A DNA stretch of 64,000 nt from Lachnospiraceae bacterium (GTDB taxonomy: Bacteria; Bacillota; Clostridia; Lachnospirales; Lachnospiraceae), in contig CAJTGD010000012.1 in the NCBI GenBank assembly GCA_910575475.1, positions 1-64,000 on the forward strand, given 5' to 3'. The translations under genes and the position numbers were made by a program. Below, piece after piece: positions 1-8,100 of the stretch. The notes below the pieces were generated by a model, which searched no databases, was not told the origin of the DNA, and worked only from the letters and a program-made list of their open reading frames with translations. Positions within the stretch are counted from its first letter, which is position 1. Each line of letters opens with the position of its first letter.

Positions 1-91
1 AATTGTTTTCCTTCGCATAATAACCCATCCATTCTTTAGTGATAGAATTATTATGTACCGACAACAATAAAAAAGCAACATTTATTCATTA

Positions 92-802
92 TTATTTACG
101 CAACGCTGTACTAGGTCTAAGATTCTTCTTTAATTTGTTGAGGTTCTCTATCTTCTTCTCAATCTTAGCTGCAGCATCAACGTTCCCCTTCTCTCGTATC
201 TTATCTAACTGTTTTCTCAATGCTTCAATTTCTTCAGATGCCTTATCGACCATCTGCTGGTATTCATCTTTGGGCACCTCTATTTTTACGTCATTATCAA
301 TATATTTCTGAAACTTCGCGGATTGCAATTTTTTTAATGCACGTTCAGCGTTTCCAGCACCGGTTGGGTCTATTTCTGATGCACCAATAAATTTCATTTG
401 TGTTCCAGAATCAACAATTATATTTCCCTCTGCATCAATTTCAACATGGTCAAATAACGGATGATTCGCTGGCGCATCTGGTAAATCATCATGTCTGATT
501 TTTCTTTTGGCTCTGCCAGCTATAATGTTTTCCGCATTTGCATTTGCTGTATCTTTTACTTCTGCTGCCCATCCTGCTTTTTGCTGCCTGATTGAAAAAG
601 TATACTTATCATTGGTTCCCTGTTCTTTTATGCTTTTTAAACTTTTCTGCAATTCGATGCCATTTTCATTATCAATCCCAGAATATGATACCAGATGCTC
701 TTTTGCTGCTGAACCGTATTTTTGAATGGTTTCATATGATGCTCCTGCTATTCCAGAACGAACAAGATTATCTTCATCCTTTTTCTTTTTGTCCTGCGTC
801 AA
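92..802 (-). CDS. Unrecognised 236-residue protein, probably C-terminally truncated
   Basis: Starts at a TTG codon with a GGGGG ribosome binding stretch about seven bases upstream. The protein is charged and soluble, begins with a lysine/aspartate-rich stretch, has no signal peptide or membrane segment, and ends in a predicted coiled coil (about residues 170-225, rich in K, E and L). A central block around residues 95-145 (LPDAPANHPLFDHVEID) looks like the conserved core. My recollection, which I cannot test here, is that relatives continue past the LKKNLRPS region into a hydrophobic C-terminal domain; here a stop follows nine residues later, so the gene may be a truncated form. Function unknown. 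It is divergent from the XRE regulator at 1000. Confidence 0.55.
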   Translation of the reverse strand: MTQDKKKKDEDNLVRSGIAGASYETIQKYGSAAKEHLVSYSGIDNENGIELQKSLKSIKEQGTNDKYTFSIRQQKAGWAAEVKDTANANAENIIAGRAKRKIRHDDLPDAPANHPLFDHVEIDAEGNIIVDSGTQMKFIGASEIDPTGAGNAERALKKLQSAKFQKYIDNDVKIEVPKDEYQQMVDKASEEIEALRKQLDKIREKGNVDAAAKIEKKIENLNKLKKNLRPSTALRK

Positions 803-940
803 AATTATCCCCCATTCCCTGCAATTAACAGTTTATTAAAATCCTTCCATCTCTTCATTTTCTTCTACTGTTCAATCCATACATCCACCTCGATTTTTCC
901 AGAATATTATTATAAGAAACAATTATATATCGCCACATCA

Positions 941-969
941 TTGTACCATAACTAAACAAAAATTACAAT
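941..969 (+). promoter_or_regulatory. Sigma-A type promoter for the first XRE regulator
   Basis: TTGTAC at 941-946 and TACAAT at 964-969 are separated by 17 bases, placing transcription start just before the GAGG ribosome binding site of the downstream regulator. Seen by eye only. Confidence 0.5.
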
Positions 970-999
970 TAAATAAAGTTTATTATAATGAGGTTTTCT

Positions 1000-1335
1000 A
1001 TGAAAGAAATCAATTTTACCCGAATCGGCGCAAAAATCCGAGAAATCCGCCTATCCAAAGGCCTTACCCAGGAATACGTCGCCAACGTCGCTGACGTAAA
1101 CACCAGCCACATCAGCAACATTGAAAACAACCGTGTTAAAATCTCTCTCCCCACCCTGGTCCATGTCTGCAATGCCTTAGATACGACCATCGACTACATT
1201 CTTGCCGATGAGTACGACCAGACCTCTTCTGTACTAGAACAGGAGATTTTACATGAACTTCACTCCTGTACCGACCGCACTAAAAAGCAGATTCTGGAGA
1301 TTGTCAGGATTCTCCGCGATCTTCCTTCTGAATGA
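1000..1335 (+). CDS. XRE-family helix-turn-helix regulator
   Basis: A 111-residue DNA-binding protein. Residues 10-65 form a canonical XRE/Cro helix-turn-helix (IGAKIREIRLSKGLTQEYVA, then a recognition helix with HISNIENNRVKIS), followed by a short helical tail that probably dimerises. The ATG at 1000 is preferred over an in-frame ATG at 988 because a GAGG sequence sits seven bases before it and the promoter lies at 941-969. The 3' end overlaps the convergent small gene at 1304 by 32 bases. Target unknown; proteins of this kind typically regulate their own promoter or a neighbouring accessory module. Confidence 0.85.
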   Translation: MKEINFTRIGAKIREIRLSKGLTQEYVANVADVNTSHISNIENNRVKISLPTLVHVCNALDTTIDYILADEYDQTSSVLEQEILHELHSCTDRTKKQILEIVRILRDLPSE

Positions 1336-1570
1336 AACATTCTGCGGTCAATCTGACTCCATACCGGAACCCTTCGACGAATCCTTTCTCTTTTCCTGCA
1401 AATGCCGCCTGATACATCTTGTTCCTGCACTTTTCATACTCTTTGGGCGGCAGATGCTCCTCTTCATGCTGCAGCAGATCCCGGATTTCCTTTTCAATTT
1501 CATAATCTGTTCGATTCCATTTACTTTTTTCCATCTTGTTATCGTATATCTCTTTGATCAAATCTTCCAT
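1304..1570 (-). CDS. Small hypothetical protein, DUF6809-like
   Basis: An 88-residue acidic, helical protein beginning MEDLIKEIYDN; the pattern (IEKEIRDLL, then HLPPKEYEKCRNK, then GFVEGFRYGVRL near the C terminus) resembles small Firmicute proteins that I recall as DUF6809, usually found next to XRE regulators. The frame stays open upstream to 1660, but the ATG at 1570 gives the family-like N terminus, although its ribosome binding site is weak. It converges on the XRE gene at 1000-1335 and overlaps it by 32 bases. Function unknown. Confidence 0.55.
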   Translation of the reverse strand: MEDLIKEIYDNKMEKSKWNRTDYEIEKEIRDLLQHEEEHLPPKEYEKCRNKMYQAAFAGKEKGFVEGFRYGVRLTAECFIQKEDRGES

Positions 1571-1709
1571 AATTCTACTGTGGGCTTTCCCGCCCCGCGT
1601 CCTCCTAGTGTATTTAAAACGAAATACGATGCAGAAACTATTCCGATTATACGATTGCAATCTACCAACTCAATTATTTTCTTGCACCGTACTTTCTCTT
1701 ATTTCGATT

Positions 1710-2666
1710 TCATATAACCCGCAGATTTTTTACATTGTCCCCCTGCCCTTTTAGCCATCTCTCAATCCTCGGCCCGAACGCTTCCGCTTCGATCAGATAT
1801 CCGTCCTGATCCTTCTGTATCACAGTGGCCGAAGGCAGGCGGTCCAGCACAGATTCCAATACTTTTCCGACATACTGGAACTCCACTTTTCTCAAAGCCC
1901 CGCTCTGCATGAACGGAATTCGTTTTCTGAACTCACTCTCCTCATATCTGCCTGCATACGGAACACGGAAATATTCTTCCATAACCGTATATTCCTGGAT
2001 CTTGTCCACCCGATAAAATACAGGAAACGCATTTTCCGGATCACTGTTTTTTTCACTGTCTTCCTCTGCGCCGTAAGCCGCCAGATAAAAGTAGAAATCC
2101 CGCAGCACAATTCCCACAGGTTTTATTTTCTCTGTCGCTTCCCCGTGATTCTGCTGAGCCTTGTACGTGACTTCTGTATATTTATGCGCTTTCACAGCCC
2201 GTTCCAGATCCCAGATCCGATCAAGGAGCTTTTGTCCATGCCGCAATTCCGTATAATTCTGCATTTCATTGCTGAGCATATCCTTTACATCCGCCGCCCC
2301 CGAATCGGTATCGCATAACGCAGTCAGACTATATAGGATCGGGAGCATTTCCGTTTTTGCCAGCGCCCTGCTTTCCAGAAGGATCTTGCAGGCCGTCAGA
2401 ACCGCTTTCCCATTCAGTTCATTGGTCCGCTTAATCTGGAGCCGATATCCGCCCGCCCTTTTATCAAATACAACCTCCTGGATATTTCCCTCTTCCATGA
2501 ATTGGCTCTGCAGGAATTCCTGAATATCAGTAATATCCCTTTGAATCGTTCTGGCGCTGACTCCATATTTTTCACTCAATGTATCCTTATAAATGATTTT
2601 CCCCTGCTTTAACTTCGTGTAAATCATCAAGATCCGTTCTGCCTTATCCTCCGTACCGTTTCCCAT
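1710..2666 (-). CDS. WYL-domain transcriptional regulator
   Basis: A 318-residue regulator. Residues 8-75 are a winged helix of the HTH_11 type (KYGVSARTIQRDITDIQEFL); residues 140-230 match a WYL ligand-sensing domain, with the family core read as KPVGIVLRDFYFYLAAY followed by FYRVDKI, and the C terminus looks like the WCX extension. GAGGAGG lies just before the ATG. WYL regulators sense ligands, often nucleic-acid related, and frequently control DNA-defence or stress genes. The upstream region contains three palindromes that could be its operators. It is divergent from the XRE gene at 3040 and close to the AlbA_2 and helicase genes, which makes it a candidate regulator of that group (inference). 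Confidence 0.88.
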   Translation of the reverse strand: MGNGTEDKAERILMIYTKLKQGKIIYKDTLSEKYGVSARTIQRDITDIQEFLQSQFMEEGNIQEVVFDKRAGGYRLQIKRTNELNGKAVLTACKILLESRALAKTEMLPILYSLTALCDTDSGAADVKDMLSNEMQNYTELRHGQKLLDRIWDLERAVKAHKYTEVTYKAQQNHGEATEKIKPVGIVLRDFYFYLAAYGAEEDSEKNSDPENAFPVFYRVDKIQEYTVMEEYFRVPYAGRYEESEFRKRIPFMQSGALRKVEFQYVGKVLESVLDRLPSATVIQKDQDGYLIEAEAFGPRIERWLKGQGDNVKNLRVI

Positions 2667-3039
2667 CGTATTCCTCCTCGTATTCTTTTATCAATCTCCG
2701 CCATGCAGAAAGCTTGCCGTTTAGCTTTTTTGCATACCATGGTATGCAAGAACCCCTGCCGCCTGCAATCTTTCCGCACACTATCGTATTCTGGACAGCC
2801 GTCACACACCGTCTGCTGTGCGGATGTTCCGCCGCAAACCTGCTATTCCGAACAGTCACTATCAATGATTATAAAAGAACACCTGGACACATTCTGTCAC
2901 AGTTGAAATAATTTTCAATTCCATTGTTAATGACATATTACGTCATCCGATTCCATATAATGTCTTTTAACAGGACAATTTTTGTTTCCAAATAGTATAG
3001 CATTGAAGGTGTCCTATTGCAAGCAAGAAAGGAGTTTTT
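2667..3039. promoter_or_regulatory. Divergent intergenic region with three palindromes
   Basis: This 373-base gap between the WYL regulator and the second XRE regulator contains no convincing gene. It holds a perfect 20-bp palindrome TTGCATACCATGGTATGCAA at 2730-2749, an inverted repeat TTGAAA-N4-TTTCAA at 2903-2918, and ATGAC-N7-GTCAT at 2930-2946. A TATAAT at 2956-2961 lacks a good -35. The 2730 palindrome shares its core with the dispersed element described at 27907 and 60350. Confidence 0.5.
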
Positions 3040-3276
3040 ATGCCGCGAATCATTGACACCGAACAGAAAAATTTAGTTGGAAAAAAAGTGAGGATGTTCC
3101 GGAAAGAACGACGTATGAGCCAGCAGCAATTGTCAGACAAACTGGAGACGCTGGCAATCTATGTCTGCCGTGGTTCTGTCTCCCGAATAGAGGACGGAAG
3201 CAGGACCGTAACGGATATTGAATTGTATGGACTTTCTCAGGTGTTGTCCGTGCCGATTGAGGAATTTTTTAAGTAG
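3040..3276 (+). CDS. Small XRE-family helix-turn-helix regulator
   Basis: A 78-residue single-domain DNA-binding protein. A helix-turn-helix covers residues 12-70 (VGKKVRMFRKERRMSQQQLS, then GSVSRIEDGSRTVTDIELYGLSQVL). An AAGGAG ribosome binding site precedes the ATG by about seven bases. It is divergent from the WYL regulator and convergent with the AlbA_2 gene; a perfect 12-bp inverted repeat separates it from the latter. It probably acts as an autorepressor or as the control switch of the adjoining accessory genes (inference). Confidence 0.85.
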   Translation: MPRIIDTEQKNLVGKKVRMFRKERRMSQQQLSDKLETLAIYVCRGSVSRIEDGSRTVTDIELYGLSQVLSVPIEEFFK

Positions 3277-3339
3277 GCCTTCCAGCCACTCTTATAAGAT
3301 TAAATTTTTATATAATTGGAAAATGAAGAAATGTGATTC

Positions 3340-3378
3340 CTGCCGACAGGCAAGCTATTTTTAAGCGCCTGTCGGCAG
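3340..3378. repeat. Perfect 12-bp inverted repeat between convergent genes
   Basis: CTGCCGACAGGC at 3340-3351 is exactly complementary to 3367-3378, with a 15-base loop. It could end transcription from either side, but there is no clean T-run after the stem in either direction, so a standard terminator is not certain. Confidence 0.55.
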
Positions 3379-3394
3379 AGAAAAATTGTATGCT

Positions 3395-5023
3395 TTATTC
3401 GAAATGAATCAGCCAGCTTCCGCGTCTCCTGGATCCTTTCCGGCTTAGCACTCCTTTTGCTTTTAAATTTTTTACCGCATATCGAACCCCATCAACTGAC
3501 AGGCCTATATGTTTTGCCAGTTCTAATTGTGTAATATTCGGATTATCCTGCACAGCAAAAATAATTTTTTCTTCCGTTTGTGTCAATTTTTTCGGTGGTT
3601 TTACGGTAGTTTTTAAATCAGTTTTATAGGTAGTTTCAGTGATTACGCCAGTTTTTCCGGTAGTCTTTAAGTCAATTTTATCGGTAGTCTCACCTTTAAC
3701 ATCAACTTTATAGGTAGTTTTTACAGCAATTTTATCGGTAGTTTCATCTTTAATATCGGCTTTATCGGTAGTTTTACCGTCAGTCTTTACAGCAGTCCCA
3801 CCGCCAATCATTTCCCCAGCCTCATGATCCAGACCATAATCAAAAGAGTACTCTTCATCCAGCGGAACAATGATCCGAAATACGTCCCCTTCCTGAAACT
3901 CTGGATCCTGCCCCGAATAATACTTACTGTATTTGAACAGATTTCTCACGCCGGATCCCAGTCTGTCAGCTCTGCCTATATTCCTGAAAAAGGATGCTAT
4001 GATCGGATTCTTCGGATCCGGCTCCAGATTATCCGGAGTGATAACGCCTTCCCTGAGAGCCCGGTTCGCATTTTCCGTATACATCCGTTCTTTCTGAATC
4101 ACAAATTTTGCCGCATAGGAACTGGTAAATTCCCGATGCATCAGTATATTGCTGATCATTTCCCTTGCAAGAATGTTTCTAAGGCTGACCCTGCTTACAT
4201 CTTCCAGAAAAAATTTATCCGGCAGATGCTTTCTTGCAAAATCCATCAGCTGATCAAAACTTTCGATCAAGTTCGTCCGAATAATCTCTCGGTCATCATA
4301 TCTGTCAGCATTGACCTTACGTACAAGAGCATCCGTTTCATATGCAGGACAGGCATTCATAATCACATCATCTTTACCCAATAGAAGAATCGCCGCCAGA
4401 TTATATCCCTTTTCTCCCGTGGCAATGTCCATACCATACAGACCTGCACTCTTCAGCAGTTCCTGATCACTCATGCTCTCCCATGGATGCCTTCCTCCGG
4501 CGTTATTGACTGCCATCTTTCGAATCCGAGGCAAAAGGTCAAGCCGCAGATTTTCTTCCGAAGCATACGGATAAATTCTTTTCTCTGTAAAAATATTCTG
4601 CTTTCGGATGTACATAGACGCAATCTGCGCGGTTGCCGTCACTTTCACGTCTGCATCATCTACCCGGTCATAGATTACTTTTTTATAACTGTGAACCTCT
4701 GCGCTGGGCGGCACATGTACATGAATCACTGTATGACCTTTATACTTCAGCAGCTCCGGCGCAAGATAGACCGTCGGTGTAAAGTGAACCGGATTACTGA
4801 TCACACTGATGAAATTTTTAATCATATCGCCAGCAGCCTTCTCCGGCACACCCGTCACAGTACCATCATCCAATACCCCCATAAACAGATCACCGCCAAA
4901 TCGGTTCAGGAAAGAGCAAACGCTCTCGTATACATCGTGTTCAATTCCATTTCCACAACGCTTAAATTCCACAGCAACCGTCTCTCCAATTGAAAGCATA
5001 GATTCAAATGTATGCAAATTCAT
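3395..5023 (-). CDS. AlbA_2/Schlafen-type ATP-binding regulator with repeat linker
   Basis: A 542-residue protein. Residues 5-125 form an AlbA_2 (Schlafen-like, DNA-binding) domain with the EFKRCGN start and GGDLFMGVLDDGTVTGV core; residues 270-395 match the RecG-type HATPase_c_4 region (REMISNILMHREF, then NIGRADRLGSGVRNLF); the last 70 residues are a winged helix (LTQTEEKIIFAVQDNPNITQ). Between them, residues 418-471 are three copies of an 18-residue unit that alternates TTxKxxxKxE and TTxKxxxK. AGGAGGG stands nine bases before the ATG. Such proteins are annotated as putative transcriptional regulators or RecG-like helicases, though no helicase motor is present. The gene precedes no close partner downstream but lies directly after the giant helicase gene (98 bases apart), in the same direction. 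Confidence 0.85.
   Translation of the reverse strand: MNLHTFESMLSIGETVAVEFKRCGNGIEHDVYESVCSFLNRFGGDLFMGVLDDGTVTGVPEKAAGDMIKNFISVISNPVHFTPTVYLAPELLKYKGHTVIHVHVPPSAEVHSYKKVIYDRVDDADVKVTATAQIASMYIRKQNIFTEKRIYPYASEENLRLDLLPRIRKMAVNNAGGRHPWESMSDQELLKSAGLYGMDIATGEKGYNLAAILLLGKDDVIMNACPAYETDALVRKVNADRYDDREIIRTNLIESFDQLMDFARKHLPDKFFLEDVSRVSLRNILAREMISNILMHREFTSSYAAKFVIQKERMYTENANRALREGVITPDNLEPDPKNPIIASFFRNIGRADRLGSGVRNLFKYSKYYSGQDPEFQEGDVFRIIVPLDEEYSFDYGLDHEAGEMIGGGTAVKTDGKTTDKADIKDETTDKIAVKTTYKVDVKGETTDKIDLKTTGKTGVITETTYKTDLKTTVKPPKKLTQTEEKIIFAVQDNPNITQLELAKHIGLSVDGVRYAVKNLKAKGVLSRKGSRRRGSWLIHFE
3611..3772 (-). repeat. Three 54-bp tandem repeats inside the AlbA_2 gene
   Basis: Three in-frame 54-bp units encode TTDKADIKDETTDKIAVK, TTYKVDVKGETTDKIDLK and TTGKTGVITETTYKTDLK, followed by a partial unit starting TTVK. 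Each unit is itself two half-units of 10 and 8 residues. The units are diverged, so the array is not freshly expanded. Confidence 0.85.
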
Positions 5024-5120
5024 TTGCCGGTACCCTCCTGTCTATATACATACTTATATACTCACATCAAATTGATCACGCCCAGTATCATGTTTCCCAT
5101 TTCTCTCTTCTTTAAACCAA

Positions 5121-8100
5121 TCACACCTGCTCAGAACCGCTCAGCCCCATCCCAACCGCACTCTCAAACAGAATCCCGCCGATCTTTGGATCTCTCCCCT
5201 TTGTTTTATCAACCCGGAACAGATCCGCCAGCAGACGCAAATGATCCATCCAGCTAAACAGCCCCGAATGGCAGCATTGATTTCTCCTGTTGGCGCAGTC
5301 CTGCAGCCGTGCTTCAAAGGCCCTCCACCAGTTTTCATCGTACTGCGGATTTCCTGCCGCCTTCATCCGCCGTCCAAGTTCCGCCCTGTGATTTCTCAGG
5401 ATCACGCCAAATGCCCCAAGCGTCAGCTCTTCGTATTTGGCGTCCTTGAGCGCTACGGTGCTTCTGCCCTTTCCCATTCCCCGAATCTTAAATTCGGGAA
5501 ACAGTTCCTGCAGGCTTTTGAGGAAGCAGTCCTTCATCCGCAGCTCCATTGCCTTGCAGAAAAGGATTGCGCAGCAGGAGCCGTCAAACCCGGGATTGAC
5601 CCGATAGACCGGCTCCAGAAGAAAGTACAGCTTCATTCCCAGCAGAAGATTATCCCTGACTCTGCCAGACAGCTGATCAAGAGCCTTTCCGGAGTCAAAG
5701 CCAAATTTGCCCAGCTGGGACGAGGTCAGCTCCGTGGTCAGAAATTCTTCATTCAATCCCTGGATCAGACCGGAGGTATCAATGCTGTAGTCCACCGCGT
5801 CCCCTTCATATTCCACCTCAACCGTGGAAAACGCGGTAACCGAAGGCAATCCCACGGATGCTTTCAGCAAGGCTTCTCTCCGCTCCTCCTCCGGAAGGTC
5901 CTGCTCCAGGATGGATTTGATCTCTTTGATAGCAAAGGTATCTATGATATTCTTTGCGGCGCTGATGCAGGCCGATTCCTTCCAGGCGTCCTCGTCTCCA
6001 ATCACATACAGCCGGAATTTCGCGCGGGTCGCCGCAACATTTACAATATTCCGGTTCACCCACCGGACGGCCCCTTTTGCCCCTTCGCCTGGATCGCAGC
6101 CCAGTAGGAAGATCACCTCATCAGCCTCCTTCCCCTGAAATGTGTGGACCGTGCCGATTTTTTTCTGGTCATGATCCAGAATATATCCGCTGTTGATCCT
6201 GGTCCGGCCGGCGTTTTCTTTGCAGTATTGATCGATATATTTCCGGATTCCGGCGACCACGGTCGTAAATGGGCTGATGATATAGATACCAGGCTCCGGA
6301 TTTTTGGAAAACGCAATTTCCAGAAGTTCGCAGACCTTCCGGGCCTGGGCCTCTACAAAGTGATTCTTATTTCCCTTTTCCTCGCCCTTTACATTGATCC
6401 ACTGCGATTTCTCATAAATAAACCTTGCGGCCTTCTCCGGTTTGGGCGGCCGGGTCTGCTGCTTCATGATCCCGTTATACGAGATTTCGTTGGAAATGTC
6501 GTACATTGGGGAAATGCATCGCCTGTGGACCAGCAGCGGACAGCCTACCCACTCCGGGTACTCCGTACCGTTGTCCAGATATGTACCAAACCGGTTCAGT
6601 CCGTCGGCAAATGCCTGCACGGACAGCGTCTTTTTCTTATAAGGCTTGAGCGTCGGATCCTGGTATGCCTTCCGAAGCAGGATCAGGTCATCGGTGACCA
6701 CCGGCTCCACCTGTTTCGGATCTCCCACAATGACCGCCCGCCGGCTTCTGTAAAGCGCTCCCAGAGCCATCTGCGGCTGTGCCTGCCCCGCTTCATCCAC
6801 GACCAGCGTACCGATCACCCCGGGCTGTGTGATGTCCCTGAGCAGCCTTCCCACCGAAGCAAACGTGGAAGACAATACGGGCACCAGTAAGAACAGGGTC
6901 TGAAAAAGGGCAGGCGCCATAAGCTCTTTGTCCTCCTGATGGAACAGGATCCTTTCATTTTCATCCCCCATCCGCAGCCCCCAATAATGAGATAACGTAA
7001 CGAAATTGTCTCTGCAGTGATTGGAAGAAACCACGAATTCCTTGTTCATGCGCATCGCATACCCAAACAATTTTTCCCGCTCCCGGTTGTATCGCTGGGT
7101 AAACCAGGGATTTGCCACCTGGGCATCAGTGGATGTTCGGATATCCTTGGAAAGCAGTTTTTCCACAAAGCTTTCATCGATGGCCACTCTCTCGTCCATT
7201 CTGCCCGCGCCAGTATATTGGGATATCTCCGATTCGTATTCCTTTCGGGCCGTTTCTGCTTCTCTTTGTGCCTGAAATATCTTCTTTCTATGATCCGCAG
7301 CTTTTTCCTCCTCACTGCTGATCCACTGTGCATACCTCGCAGTCTCTGACCGATGTGACTGGTATTCTCGTTCCGCTTGGCGGCTCAGCGTCAGGGCTTC
7401 CTCCGCGTTTTGGTTCAAAAGCTCCAGCTCAGATTCCAGATCGGAGATCACGGCTTCCAGTTCTCCGGCCTCCCGGCCGTATTCCTCGGCAAGCTTCATG
7501 GCAGCTTTGTATTTTGATTTTTGGAATAGCTTCTGTATTCCGCTTACAGAATTTCTCTTTTCAAGTTCCTTTTCCAAAGCTCTTTTCCTTTTTTCTCTCA
7601 CCCCAGACAGCTCTTCCTTTTTGCTCTGCCGCATTGTCTTCGCCTGCTCCGCTGCTTTTTTACAGGCAAGCATATTTGCGCAGATCTGCTCTTTGGCTTT
7701 CTCAAACTCGGATAAAACAGCTCTTCCTTTTTTGATATTCTGCTCCGCCTCAGCTATTGCCCTTCCGGATTCCATCTCAATCCTGGCGACCGAGGCTTTT
7801 GCTTCCGCTTTCCTTTTTGACAGCGCCCCGGCTTTTCCCAGTGCGCTCTGCATCTCTCTGACAATCTCCAACTGACGCAAAAACTGTTTCCTTGCCTTTT
7901 GGTAGGACGGAAGCCTGTTTGGGGCCGTCTCCTTCTTCCCGTAAAAATCCCACCCCAGGGGATACAGTACCTTCTGATAAAATTGATTCAGATTCGATCT
8001 TCTGCCCAACGGAGCAGCCACCAGTCCCCAGACCTCCGTATCGTCCAAAAGCTCCTGTGCATATTTTGTAAAATAAATGTCTCTGTATTGGATCTTCTCA

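Noticed and set aside
3611..3772. Repeats considered as a CRISPR array or iteron
   Set aside because: The units are contiguous, diverged and lie in frame in a coding sequence, without spacers.
5241..6107. Long open frames antisense to the giant helicase and helD genes
   Set aside because: They lack ribosome binding sites and motifs and mirror the GC-rich codon pattern of the real genes on the other strand.
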